DNA of 64,000 bases from Oscheius dolichura (lineage: Eukaryota; Nematoda; Chromadorea; Rhabditida; Rhabditidae): the NCBI GenBank assembly GCA_932521035.1, contig OW051494.1, positions 1,908,001 to 1,972,000 on the forward strand. Reading direction: 5' to 3'. This document shows positions 23,489-36,207 of the stretch, piece by piece. How positions within the stretch are numbered: position 1 is the first letter of the stretch; every line of letters starts with the position of its first letter. The position numbers were made by a program, and so were the translations under genes. The notes beneath the pieces are model-generated. The model was not told the DNA's origin. It saw only the letters and a list, made by a program, of their open reading frames with translations, and searched no databases.

Positions 23489-25743
23489 TTATGAGGCAGT
23501 AGGCATTTTACGTGCATAAAACAGGATCAACAGGGGGGTTCTCGTGGGTAGAGGAGGTAATCCCCAGCAGTAGCAGGGCAGACGCGGCCGGGAGGGAGGA
23601 CGCCGCATGTTTTCCGTCATTTCCTATGAGGTTAGTCCCATTTTAACAAGGTTTCGACACTGAGTATTGAGTATTTCCCTGAGTATTTAATGTACGCAGT
23701 CAATTTAAGCACATTTTAAAGCCAGAAAAGTGAGATAAACGCCGCAAGAGCAGAAGGCGGCCTAGAAAGGGGGATCTCCCCGCCATAGCCTGGAATTTGA
23801 TGTTTTTAACCAGTTTTATAATTTGTAACACTTCATATTCAATTTATATAGTCAATTTTTATTCCCTTTACATCTCAGAATATGTAGAAAGACCCGATTG
23901 ACTGAAAAATAGACAGAAATTCATAAAGAAATGCGTCAAACCTCAAAAAAACCCATAAGACTAGCTTCCTTGGCTTCCTACAGCATTTTATCCCCGATCA
24001 AACGAAAAGTTTCTGTTTTAGGTGAGTATTTAATGTACGTAGCTAATATATAGTTATTTTATATATATGGGCACTCCCCCCGGCGGAGATCGTCATATTC
24101 ACAATCGAGGCAATAATTTAGCTGCGTATCTTATTAAATCTTCAGCTAGTGCCTCACCTTTTGTCTTCAGTGTCTTCAGTGTCTACAGTAATCCCTTCTG
24201 GTTCATTTCCAACTCTTACTAGTGACTCGTTGACCATCTAATTTGTCGTCGTCCCGTCTCCTCGTCCCTCGAACACCCGTCTCCCTGAATATTGAGTCTG
24301 TTCCCTCTCCTCCTCCCTCGCGGTCACCTCTTCCCATCTATGAACCTTCTATCCGGTTTAAAAAACCATTTTCTCCTTCTATTTTTGACCCTCTCGTGAT
24401 ATCAATCTGTCTCCCTCGAAAAGCCCCGGGTGGTTTAGTTCCAGCCGACCGATCGGGTATGCCTCGTTTGATCCTCGGCAAATTCAAAAGGCTACCGTTC
24501 AAAAGTTGTCCCTGTCCCGGGCTGGCCTTCCCCCTCTGGATTGCTTTGTTTTCCCCGAAAATAAACAGGAAAAACTGTCGGCCATAATCATCATAGGGAG
24601 ATAAACAGAGAGCATGAGGTCTCTCCCGGCTGTGCCGAACCGCGGGTGCAAATTGCCAGTGGATTGACCTGTCGCCCGTTTGTTTTCCCTTTTTATGGAC
24701 TGGTAGGGGAGAGGGGGAGATGTTTGGCTACATAAGGGGGACAGAGACAGGGGCAGCCTTCCAAAATTCAATTCTCCCCCGGTATGTTCCAGAATTCTTG
24801 GCTGCAACTGTCCTAAACTTGTGTCAGCAGACAGTAACCACCAGACTGTTACTCTACCGACCGCGGGTATTTTTATTTGTCTTTGGGGTGAGATTAAAGA
24901 GGGAAAGGAAGAGCAAAACAAGGCGGGTACACGGTGTTACAAGAGGAATCTAGATGTCGTTTTGGGCCGGGGCAGTTCAATTCTTCTCTTGGCCTCGCGA
25001 GCGACCCTCTTCCGTTTCTGAATCCTCCCCGGGCAACACAAAGTAACCTGGCCTTGCCGGTACCAGGACACTCCCGTCTCCTGCTCCGAAAATCCCGAAT
25101 ATCTTCTAAAAATCTAGGTCTTCCTTGGAATTTTCTCCTCCAGTTTCAAAAAAAGAGTCCCACTCTGACCCGATTTCGAATGTAGCTCGTCTTGAACCGG
25201 GTGCACCTGAACCCCTGCCCCTTTTCAGGTCAAAATTGTCTCCCTGCCAGTCTTTTTTTCCCAATTTCGCTCTTCTTCTAGTTGCTTTCTCCCTTCTCCC
25301 CATCGTCTCCTTTCCCAATTAGTCTCCTCCTCCTCCTCCTATTCCTCCTCCCAGACAGCTTCCTTTTCCCCGGAGTAAAACATGTTCCCTCTCCTCCCAG
25401 GCTGCTTCTCCTCCTCAACCCGTCAGATGTTTTGTTGTGTGTCTCTTGATGTTTTGATTATTCATTTCTTCTAGTTTCTACCTTCTGTCTCCCCCGACTT
25501 GACGCAGCAGTTTCCCCCAAGAGAGAGATAACGCCTCCCGGGTCTCTCTTATCTCAATCACCGGCCATCTTTTGTTATTTAGATTTACGACTGGGCTCCT
25601 TACATTTTCCGAAATCAGCAGAGAAAACGGCTAGTAGGAAAAGGCCAAAGTGGAGGTTCTAGTTTATGGTTGACCTCCGGTTGCAGAGGCTGATTTCTGA
25701 GAGAGAGATGGAGAGCAGGGGGGAGATTCCAAGGCGGGGACAG

Positions 25744-25750
25744 TATAAAG
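25744..25750 (+). promoter_or_regulatory. TATA-box-like site
   Basis: TATAAAG in GGGGACAGTATAAAGGGAGG. No ORF with coding features follows closely. Confidence 0.25.
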
Positions 25751-28700
25751 GGAGGAGGAGATAGGGAAAAGGCTCCTTCAACCTGGGAGTTTCACCCAAT
25801 TTTGGAATAATTTTATAATAGATTACGGTATCTTTTGCTTTATAAGAATAGAGAAATCGTTGGAAGACTCATAATTCCCTCTCGAACCTATCGGCTCCCC
25901 TCGGGCCGCCTTAGAGGGTCGAGGCTTTCCTCCGGTACCTTGTCCTCTATAAGTGACTATCCTCCTCCCCCGACGGTTAGTCGCCCTTCCAGGATTTGTA
26001 TTCAGGACTTTGGCTCTCTAAATAATGGATTACTGTAGTTATTACTTTAACAAATAAGAGTACATCTTCTTCTCTATTATCGCTCTATCCCCAGTGTCCT
26101 TCTTGGATCCTCTACTACCGGCCGCCTCCTCCTCCAGGTGCTATTCCCGTCTCTTTCCCCCTTCTCCATGTCTATTTATTATTGTCTTTAACACACACAC
26201 GGGTGGTGGCCGCTCACAGTATCATAAGCAACAGAGACAGTCACCGCCGTCTTCTTTTCGCCCCTCCTCGTCACCCCCACGTGGGGGAGCCCCGACTTAC
26301 CACCGTGCTAACAAATACAGTTTGTTGAATACCGCTGACTCCTTCTCTTCTCCCGGTCCGAAATGATGAAATGAGGGTTTTGACTGATTTTTTTGGGGGG
26401 AAGAAACATTTTATTAGCAGAAAACATGCTTTTCTATTCGGGGAGGACGGGGGTATTTATAGCGGGAGGATGAGGGCAGACCGCGTTGGGAGACGGGACA
26501 GGAGGACGAGTTCGAATAGAAGCCTTTCTACCATTTTTACCTATAGCCCCTACTTTTCTATACATTCTTTGATCTTCTATCTTCCCTAAAATTGTTGAAA
26601 ATCCCAGAATTTTACCCCGTTTTGTCGTTCCAGGATCAAGTTACCCAAGGGGCGCCCTTATCCCTTGTCCTCACCCTCTGCTCGCCCTTTTTACGATCTC
26701 CCGGCTAGAATTTTTTACTCTACTGAAGTATATAATAATTCTAGGGACAGTAAATTAATAAATTAGCAGTTTATTGTGCTTCATTTAATTGTTTTTCACG
26801 CTCCACTGCTAATTTGTCCTGGGAGGGCGCCTATCGCCGTTTCATGCCATTTACGGCTACTTTTTCGTATTTTTCCCTCCATTTTATATTAAAAAATAAG
26901 GGACAAGCCTTTAAAGTATTCTCCTTTCTTCGAAAACCCCCGTTATTTCACTGTTTTTGTCGCTTCTGCAGATCCCCCTGCGTGCCATTGTTTCTCGTCA
27001 TCTAATCAGTATTCCTCCCCATCCTCCGTCGTCCTTTTCTCTATAAAATGGCTCCTCCAGTCCATTTCTTACCCTTTTTTGTCGATCCTCTTCTCCCCGT
27101 CTTTAAAGACTACATTTCGCTCTCTCTCCCTCTTTTTTATTGGCGCCAAGTGACTCAACTGACCGTCATCCCCTCACGTCATTTTAACTCCTCGGAGGGC
27201 TGCCTGACTGGGTCTGGGACGGGGACAATTATCGTCTTTTCTCTCTCTGGAAACTATTTATAAACTCATGGTGGTATAGTGAGGGTGAGGATTTCCTCCA
27301 CTTCTTGTTTTCTTTCTCTTTCTTGAAGCCATCTTCCTACTGTAGGAGGACGGTTCGGAAGCTTGATCTATTCAAGGGGTCCCGCCACAATTCTTCTTTC
27401 TTTAAGACAAATACAGTAGTCCTTATGGCCCCGTAACGATTTCCTTAGGGTCTGTAATAAGGCACCAACGATTTATGGCATTTTCTTTGAAAGAAACGGT
27501 GGGAAACGGCTCGGCCCGGCTCGGCGCCTCTTTGGATTACGGTAACTCGTACCAGAATGCCACTTTTTCCAGTTTTAATTGTGACTGCCAGTTGCCAGAC
27601 GCTTCCATTAAAAAACGTGGAAGAAAATTAAACCGAGAAGTTACAATTTGACCGGGAGACCAATAAATACTCCTCCAACTGTCCACACTCTCCCGCTGTG
27701 CCCGTCTCTCTCTCCTTTTTCTCTGTCCCCCGATTCACGTGTCTCTGAACCATAACGAATTAACGAGAGACACTCCAACGACACCGATGATGTCAATGCT
27801 TTTCGCCCTCCGGTAAGAGCGAGGCCGAGAGATAGACAGAAGGGTTGGAATTAGCAGCCAGCAACAGCAGCGGGGAAGGCGACCGTCAGAGAGGCGGACC
27901 CCATCAAAAATCTTTTACGATAAATCGTTCCAAACTGCCGCTGCTGCTGTCCTCCTTCCCAGCCCTGGAATTTTGCCAATTCCTGGGGGCCTGCCCAAGG
28001 GCTCTCGGCTAACTTCCCCTCCTCCTCTGAAGTGGAGGTGTCTTCCCTCAATATCCCCTGTCCCTTCACTGTCCCCTGTCTCTGGTCTCTCTCTCCCCAC
28101 TCTTTATGGCTATCTGTCACAAATCCATGCTTGAACCGGCTTTTCTCGTCATCTTCTTCATCTCCCCCTCCAAATGTTGGAAAAGTGCAAAACGGCGTCT
28201 GCCTTTCTATACCATTTCCTCTCTTGGACACAAAGCCGGGATACCTAGTCTTTTCCAGGGTCTCCCTCGGATTCTATCCCCCATTTGGTCTTCTTCTTGG
28301 AAATCATAAAACCTCCGGACCTGTACTGGCCATCCCGGAGTTTGTAGTCCCCGAAACATGGATATCCCAGTCTATAAATCCTCCACTCTTGTTCAGTTCT
28401 AACGGCCTGTTCTTTAAAACAACTTAGACACACACGAGAATCGTCTTCTCCTCCTTATGAATCACATCATTTTCTCCTTTGTTTTTTCTCTAATTACTAC
28501 GGGGAGGGGGGAGACCCGATGATGTCTGCGCACGTTGCGGGAAGGCCCGTCCTTTGCTGTTTAACTTTTTGCTTTTGATTTCTATTCCCCTTTTTCATAT
28601 TGTTGGCTGACTATCAAACAATCTACGCAGTTAAAATTCCTTTAATTTAAACGAGAAGCTGAGCCCATTTTGGAGGGGAAGGCGCCTCTTTGAACCCTTA

Positions 28701-31269
28701 TTTACTTCTAGGGCAATTTCTGCTTCTTGAGTCTTTTGCACCGCTTCCATTCTTTCTAACTTCCTGTCACCTGATTTAGACCTTTATTTGGAATGTTGTG
28801 GTTATTTATTCTTGGTAGAACCCTCGGGGTATAGAGAGACGAGGAGAAAAGGCCGCGACTACCCCCTCCTCCTCTCCTCCCCGCTCCCGCTGTTCCCTGT
28901 AAACTGACCATATTGTCCCCCTACTTTTTGTACTTTTTAAAATTGAATTCCTCCCCGGACGAGTTCTCCTCTCTATCTATCCCCAGCAAAAGATTGTTAT
29001 AATCCTCTTGTATATGGTTGACTGGGAGACGGCTGAAAGTCAAAGCACGTGCAGTAGCGTGTTTCCCCCCGAGCGGCGGATGGAGGCCATCCTATTTCTA
29101 TAGAAGTCCACGAGGGGTAGCCCCCTTTTTGAAGATTTGCCAGCTTTTCGATCCCTTTATAGCACAATTTAAGTTAAAAAATGGTGAGGTCATAGAGCGA
29201 AATGACGCTGTCTTATTGGGTCCAAAAGTCGTCTCCTTTTCATCAAATCACTTCATTGATCAGAGAATTGTTAAACCCATTTTCTCCTATTTTTTTAATA
29301 ATTTAAAGGTCTCAAGAACCTCCAGATTACTGTAGATCCTCCTAGGCATCCTCATTTTGTTTGTGGTTTACTCCTCCTCCCCGTGCCAATCTCTGGTTCT
29401 CTGCCCTCTCCTCCCACCCAATAAGGCCCCCTCTTCCCGGGAAGAAAGAAACTTGAACTTGCTGTTTTGAGAGATGCACTGACAAGAAAGAAAGGAAATA
29501 CACGATCCTGTTTCAGGGTGATGTTCTCTAGTTGGCTGGGAAGTGGGCAGGGGGGCAATGTTTCTAAACAAAGAGCGAAGAGAGGGAGATGCTCTGGGAG
29601 GACGGCAATGCCGCCGTTTTTCGACTTACAAATTAAAATTTTTTAGCTACAGGGGTTTAGAATACAGTACACTATCAGAAAAACTTTTTCAAAGAGAAAA
29701 TTGCCTAGTGGGATCGTCAGTATGGGCTCGGCTAGGCGCGCAATTCAAAATTACCCTCGGAAAACCTCTAATATCGCGTTATTCCTCGTTTTTCTTCCAG
29801 TTTCTATATTTTTGAACATTTCTTCTTATAATATAGTAATCTGGGGTCCAGTAAACCATATAAAACATTAAAAAAGAGTAAAAAATGGTCCAGAACTCAC
29901 CTGGCACGCTGTACCGTACCTCTAAAGCCGCGAGGCCGCCTAGTTCAGCTGGCTCGTCCCGTATCTTTCTTTCTAGACTTATAGACATTATTCTATATTA
30001 TTTATCATAACGTACAGAGTGTATACCACAGACTAAATTACTATAAAGTATCAGAAAATATCAAATTTTCCCCATTTCCCGCGCCTGGCACACAGTAGTT
30101 CCGTGTCTCCTCTTCCTGCCCACGTAATCGTCTTCCTCACGAAGTTTCCCCCCTTTTATCAGTAGCCAAGATAAAATAAAATGGACCGTGTGATATCACC
30201 TCTCCCTTTCCTTTTTCCCGAGTGTAAATTTATTGCTTCTTCTTCCTCAAAAGGGGGGAATATTTGATCTGCCCCGTCGCCATAAACAGGTGCCTATAAC
30301 CTCCTTCTTTTTCCCATTACCGCTACCAAAAAGACGATGGTTTCAACTCAAATATTTCCCCCTCTTTTGATGGTGCTGATCTCTGAGAGCATCTCCTATT
30401 TTCTCTCTCTCTCTTTTGGGTCTAAAAAGGGTATAAACTACGAGCGCAATAGAATTAGCCGCGAAGAGACTGCGAGATGAAAAGTAGAGGAGGACGGGAC
30501 AGGCCGCGCGCCGCTCGTATTGTGCTCGTGTGATTTCTGTCCGGAGAGGAGACGCGAGGAGGAGATCACTGTCATAAGAAGACAGCTCTTGACCTCTATT
30601 CTTATTGTCGGCTACGGGGGGATTACTGTAGATCATATGGGAGAGGCGACGTCATCTATGACGCACTCCTGGACCCAACACACGAGATCCTCACCATTTC
30701 TAGGTACATGTTGAGTACTATTGAAACGAGGAAGAGACGAAAAAGTCTTCTAGAAACGAGGAAATCCCGCTAGAAGGGACCCGAAGAGCGGTTGATGGTC
30801 CCGAGGCGAAATTATTGACTGGGGAAGAAGCCTCTCAATTTCTATTACCTTTTATAGAATATGTAGATTGTAGTCTCCTTAAAAAGGGAAGAACCCCGTT
30901 TAATAAGACAAGTCAAACGAGTTAATGAGTGGGGGTTCAAGGCGCACGTATTGTGTTCTTGTGATTTCTGTTCAGACCGACGGTGAATTCTTTTGATCTC
31001 TTCCTCTTTCTATTCTTCTTGAGAAATATTTGGACCTCTGTAGACTACTTATAAAACACGGGAGGATTGATTTAAATACGAGAAGAGTTCTGGAATTTGC
31101 CTCCTTGGGTGAGGGCACAGTGCACCCGCCACGGGAACAATTGTCCTCGGAGGAGTGACGTCTCCAGCAGTCGCCCCGGCAGACTAGGACTCCTAAACAG
31201 GCTAAACTTGTGGTTTACCTCGTCTGCAAGGACCTCCACCCGATTTGGTGCTCATAAAGTCGTCTGAGC

Positions 31270-31640
31270 TCTCTCCAGGTCGTCCTTCCGGGGACTAGAG
31301 TAACTCATCTCCTGTCCTCCTCATCCTCCCCGTCCTCCCCGACCAGGAGTCCCGGCTAACATTCCCTCCAAAAGGTTAAAAGTGTCATCATTCCTTTCAC
31401 AAAGTGGCCGGGGTCCTCTCTAGGTTGTCCTCCCGGAGACTAGAGTAGCCTCTCTCCTGTCCACCTCATCCTCCCGGGCCAGAAGATTTGATTAAAGTTC
31501 CACATAAGGTTAAAAATGCCATCGCTTCCTCCCTAGGCGGTCCTCTCGGGGACTAGAGTAGCCCCTCTCCTGTCCTCCTCCTCCTCCTGGGCCAGATGCC
31601 CTCCAAAAGGTTAAAAATGGCATCATCCCTTTCTTCCCCT
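31270..31640. repeat. three degenerate tandem repeats of about 130 bp
   Basis: Three successive units begin near 31270, 31413 and 31532. Each carries GGACTAGAGTA, then TCTCCTGTCC, CCTCATCCTCC or a variant, and ends in AAGGTTAAAA(A/G)TG. The units differ by small indels and substitutions. Confidence 0.75.
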
Positions 31641-32099
31641 CTCCAAAACAAAACAACACTACTAATTCGAAAGGCACTTCCATCTAATTCAATCTAATTC
31701 GAATAATATACTACTCCTCCTTCTGTCCGTACTGTCCTATTTTTGCAGTTGGTGTAGTTCGTCTGTTTAGTCTCCTCTTTCCTCCTCGTGTTATCGTCCA
31801 TCTTTCCCCTTTCGAACTCCCCCCACTTGGGGCTGATGTTACAGTTGCTTTGTGGTTTGTACCTCCTCTTAACTCCTCCTCCTCCCCGCTTAATTCTCTC
31901 TTTAAAAGGCCCGGAGTTTAGAGGCTGGTGTAGATATTTTGATCTTCTGCAGCGAGGGAGAGGGTGCGCGTGCCGGCCCCGTCGAATTGTCTTCTCCCAA
32001 TTTTTAATCCTGCCCATGTGAATGGTCTTATTCTGCTCCATCTCCTTGTAAACACCCTTCCCTGCTATTTTTAAAGGTAATTTTGGCCGGATGACCTTT

Positions 32100-33740
32100 G
32101 GAGGACCGGCAGTTGTGGCTGTCTGGGCTCTGGGGAAACAGGCTCGCCGTGTTGTGGCCTCCTCACGGTCAAAACATCCCGATTTCTGGGGGTATTCTGG
32201 TTTTGAACCCTCTGATCTCTCCTCTCTGCTGTCTAACTGAGTCTTCTACTCGAATTTCTCTTCCCAGGCCGCCTCTTCAGCTTGTAAACGGGCCACAGTC
32301 AAAATAGTCAAGGCACTCCATTTTCTCGTCAGTTGCGTGAACTGTGTCTCTTGCTAGACCTTTTTTCTGCTCTCCAACAGTCTCTACCGCGAGTTATAAC
32401 CCGCCACCAAGTTCAAACCCGTCGCAGCATGCCCCTGACCTGGTATCAGCTGAGACAGCCGGTGTCTCCTCGACCACGTTTGATCTCTAGCACTGCCTGT
32501 GGTACAGTTGGCTGTCTAACTGCGGCGTCTATCATTTGCTCTCATTTTGCTCACTTCGACAGCAATAGAGCCACAGTTCACATAACCAAAAGTCAGCAAA
32601 GCCACAACGGGCAAAAATCCACAGAAGCCCATCTGCTTCTCGCTGTTTGGCATTCCCTGGGACATTTTCGCTTTCTCTGGCTGTCTAACTGCGTTACTAT
32701 TACTAGAGAAAAGAAAAAAAACCACAGTTAGACAGTAAGAAGAGCCACAAATCAGGATGCCAACAAAGCTACAGTAACCAGGCGGACGCGCGCTCGTTTT
32801 GGACATCTCTTGGCAGAATTGTAGCTTTTCCGTGGCTTTTCTCCCGTCTAACTGTGTCTCTTGGACGTTTTCTTGCTCTCCCAGGTTACGGTAGGCCGAT
32901 CCTCTTCGAGGCGCGCTGTGTCTGCCTTCGTGCACGTGACTTGTGGCCATTCCTGTGGTTTTTCGGTTGTCTAACTGTGTCACTTCCAATTTATAAGCTC
33001 CTAGTCCGCTTGGGTTACTGTGGAGAAGAGAAAGCCACAGTAAGACAGCCGAAAAGCCGCCGAACAAGGCTTCAACAAAGCCACTTCTCATTTCGTATTT
33101 CTCCAACTGTCTAACTGTGTCTCTTGCACGTTTTTCTGCTCTCTCGGGTTACTGTAAGCCAGTCTCTCGCTGCGTCGTCTTCTTTGATCTTCGGCCACGT
33201 GGCTTGTCTCCCAGTGGCGTCTCCACTGTCTAACTGTGGCTCTCGCTATCTAGGGTTACAGTAACCCGGATTCCACTCTTGGGAATACAGCCGCATACCA
33301 GCTGTGGCTGTCTGGCTGTGGCTCGTCTTCCCTATCGCGTCGCCTTCCCCGTCCACACGTGCTATTTCCCGCTTCTTCCCCCGTTTTCACCCGTCTCCAC
33401 TGGTCATTTTTACACATTCATCACACTTCTCCCTTCCCCTTTCCTGCCAATTCTCGTCTGCCCTGTCCTGTCCCCCTCGTTGTTATTGATATTGTGATGT
33501 TCTTTCCGTTTCTTTTTTCCTTGACATCTCCTTGTTTTTTGGCCATTCCTTGCTCGTTCTTCATGGTTTGATCTTCGGGAGGAAGAATGGGGGGCTGACC
33601 ATTGAAAGAGCCCGAGAGATCCAGGGAAGCGTGACGACAAATAGAGACGGCGGGAGGGAGGGCTTTTAAAGATCTGTCCGCCCGCCCTTCTGGTACATTC
33701 TACAGTCTCCCCCGGGTGCGCCACAGTTAGACAGCTGGCT
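32100..33740. repeat. cluster of CTGTCTAACTGTG repeats in both orientations
   Basis: The core TGTCTAACTGTG or a near match occurs at about 32230, 32513, 32681, 32850, 32968, 33106 and 33227, and inverted (CACAGTTAGACAG) at about 32722 and 33722. Around 32848 and 33106 the match extends some 55 bp through TCTCTTG(G/C)ACGTTTT and GGTTAC(G/T)GTA(A/G)GCC, giving a unit of roughly 260-280 bp. It looks like a degenerate tandem array or nested foldback element. Confidence 0.7.
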
Positions 33741-33974
33741 ACCCAGAGATCGGCGGCTGTGATGTCACAACGGGTCAGATGAACGGACGTCACTTCCTCC
33801 GCACCTGACTCATTTTGGCCCGGCTCCTTTATCTTTTACGTAGTCTCTCGACTCTCTCTTTCTCGGGGCGCGAGATAAGGGGAAAGGATAAGAAGGGGAC
33901 AGCTACTCTTCCGAGAGACGGCTTACTTCCTCTCCCCCGGCTAATTATCCTCATTACCTCCTAGCAGCCTCCCG

Positions 33975-34062
33975 CGCATATGGTGTAGTGAATAGCGCGC
34001 CCGCCTCTTGATTCAAAGCTACCTGGTTCGATTCCTCCCCAGGAATGAGCATTTTTGCTTTT
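33975..34062 (+). mobile_element. tRNA-derived SINE-like element, copy 1
   Basis: An RNA polymerase III A-box-like stretch (GGTGTAGTGAATAGCGC) and a canonical B box (GGTTCGATTCC) lie about 30 bp apart. A tail GGAATGAGCATTTTTGCTT follows. It does not fold into a proper tRNA acceptor stem. It lies just upstream of the zinc transporter start. The copy at 35279-35360 shares the whole layout and the tail. Confidence 0.6.
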
Positions 34063-34163
34063 TTCCTTCTACTCCTATTCCTTCTTTCTCTCTCTTTACT
34101 CTATCTATTTCTCCTATTTCCAGAAGAAAACAGTCTCATATCCTTCTCAAATCCGCAAAAATA

Positions 34164-36207
34164 ATGTCAATCGATTCCCAATCCCACGTGATAGATATGG
34201 ACCATCATGAAAAATCCAGTTGTGGCGGCGATTCCCACGATCACAATCATAATGAGCATAAACACAGCGACGACGAAGCCAAGGTGCTTAAGTTTTCTTC
34301 TTTATTTTATGCTAAAAATGTGATGAGCAAAAGGGAAAAAGAAGTTTTTGGATAGTAGAAAACAGTCAATTTTCAGTCACGACGATCCGAGAGAGTTCTA
34401 TGGGCCGTAGCAGCGCTATCGGCAGTATTTATTGGAGCCGAATTTACAGGTTGATTCGCCTTTGAATAGAGAAGAACAATCCCTGTTTAGGTGGAATTCT
34501 AGCTGATTCGCTGGCTATTATGACCGATGCCGGACATATGCTCTCTGATCTGCTCTCATTTATCATTTCAATTATGGCCATTCGAACAGCCAGGAGGCCT
34601 TGTAAGTTCATCTTTTCTGACCAAGAAGTGCTGGTTTTTCTTGCGCCTGCACCCATAAAAACTCGGCAGCTCCGAGTTCTTTTGCTTTCCGGTGCGCGCT
34701 TGCCATACCGCCCAGCTGCCGAGATTTTACGGGTGCGAGCACACGGAAAACTGATCCGTTTCTATTGGATTTCATGGCTTTTTCATGCTTTTTTTCGTTC
34801 ATTTTTAATTTCTTCACTTGTTGATTCAAGGATACTGTAGAAATATACTAATTTATTCGATTTCAGCCAATCGAAAATTCCCCTATGGCTATGACCGTGC
34901 CGAAGTGTTGGGTGCCTTGATCTCTGTCATCATTCTCTGGGTACTGACGACGATTCTCGTCTTGTTGGCCATCGAACGAATTGCCAACAACCATCTGGAA
35001 GTGGAGGCGGATACTATGCTGATCACAGCGGGGGCCGGAGTCGGATTCAATATCATCATGGCCATTGTACTCCACTTGGGCTCGGCAGGACATGCCCATA
35101 GCCATGGTGGCGGCGGCTCTCACGGACACTCGCACGGTGGAACTGGAGGAAATGTCAATGTCCGAGCTGCTCTGATTCATGTTATCGGGGATCTAATTCA
35201 ATCAGTTGGAGTCCTGATTGCTGCTATAGTCATTAAGGTGCGTTTTATTCTGAAAATACCTGGGCGGTGAATTGCCGCAATAGCCTAGTGGTTAGTGTAC
35301 TAGACTGTCGTGCAATCGGTCAAGGGTTCAATCCTCGGACCGGAATATGCATTTTGCTTTGATTCTCCACCTAATTCAAGCTGTTTTCAGTTCACTGGAT
35401 GGGGACTAGCTGATCCCATTTGTACATTCTTCTTCTCTATTATTGTTCTCTTCACTACGATTACAGTTCTCCGCGATATTTTCTATGTTCTCATGGAAGG
35501 TTGGTGTCTTATCTCTCTCGAATCCGTGGAAATAGATAACCTCTCTATTATTGTTTCTGTCCTCTCTATCCCGGTAGAAACTAGAAAACGTCGTCGTTTC
35601 TCTTTATCACAGACTATTTTTCAGCCACACCAAGACATATGGACTTCAATGCGGTTCGGGATGATCTAATGGCACTGGAAGGCGTCCTCCAGGTGCACGA
35701 CCTCCATTTGTGGTCATTGAATATGGATAAGACGGCTATGGCTGTTCATCTAGCTATAGGTTCGTTTCTAGTCCATTTTTGGACGAGAAAAAAAAGAGAA
35801 CATTACCGTCTTTTGAGGATGTTTAGCCTTGGAGCGATTTACTCCCTTTTTTAGCTATAGAGCAGCGTTATTTTGTCCTGGATTCAATTCTACATACTGT
35901 AAAAATAGAGAAAATCCTGAAATTAGCGAGAAAAGGGAGGAATATTCGGCGAGGTCTACAGTCGGACGGGGCATCTCTACAGAGCGCGCTTGCGTCCCCG
36001 ATATTGATGGAATTACTGTATTTTTAGTCGAATTTATATTATTAAATTAATTAATTTGTATATTTTGCAGATGACAATGAGCGTGCTCTTGCCATAGTTC
36101 AAGAAGCCCGCGACATGATCCGGCTCAAGTACAACGTCAAAACAGCTACCGTACAAGTGGAACAATTTGACAAATCGATGGATAATTGTACAAAGTGTAC
36201 TCGCTGA
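34164..36207 (+). CDS. zinc transporter, cation diffusion facilitator (ZnT/SLC30)
   Basis: Moves Zn2+ out of the cytosol into vesicles or across the membrane, usually by H+ exchange. Seven exons: 34164-34283, 34377-34449, 34491-34601, 34867-35237, 35391-35499, 35625-35759, 36071-36207, giving 351 aa. It has six predicted membrane segments. The Zn-binding residues sit in TM2 (MTDAGHMLSD) and TM5 (HVIGDLIQ), both the HxxxD pattern of ZnT proteins. A His-rich loop (HAHSHGGGGSHGHSHGG) lies between TM4 and TM5, and a His-rich N-terminus (HDHNHNEHKH) precedes TM1. The C-terminal cytosolic domain contains VHDLHLWSLNMDKTAMAVH. It is closest to the vertebrate ZnT2/3/8 and nematode CDF-2 group. Introns 3 and 4 carry a foldback repeat and a SINE-like copy. 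An upstream TTTCCAG acceptor lies about 40 nt before the ATG. Confidence 0.93.
34643..34745. mobile_element. foldback repeat family 2, copy 3 (in zinc-transporter intron 3)
   Basis: Left arm TGCACCCATAAAAACTCGGC and right arm GCTGCCGAGATTTTACGGGT are near inverse complements of each other. They match the arms at 19640 and 20847. The centre differs from those copies. Confidence 0.7.
35279..35360 (+). mobile_element. tRNA-derived SINE-like element, copy 2 (in zinc-transporter intron 4)
   Basis: A-box-like TAGCCTAGTGGTTAGTG and B-box-like GGGTTCAATCCTC, followed by GGAATATGCATTTTGCTT. It aligns along its full length with the copy at 33975, although the anticodon region differs. This suggests a short SINE with a tRNA-like head and a conserved tail. 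Confidence 0.6.

Larger units (their letters stand above)
18319..33970. other. gene-poor, GC-rich, pyrimidine-biased 15.6-kb region
   Basis: No ORF here shows the paired donor/acceptor, consistent phase and biased composition seen in the real genes. The plus strand is strongly C/T-rich (many CCTCCTCC and TCTCC tracts). ORFs at 18736-19029 (minus) and 27851-28231 (minus, acidic) are the least unlikely. The stretch contains TATA-box-like sites, foldback repeats, microsatellites and tandem repeats listed separately. It could be a giant intron, a regulatory desert or a transposon graveyard. Confidence 0.5.

Noticed and set aside
27851-28231. 126-codon acidic minus ORF
   Set aside because: Mirrors the C/T-rich plus strand (purine-rich codons give Glu/Gly/Arg); no splice context or recognisable domain.
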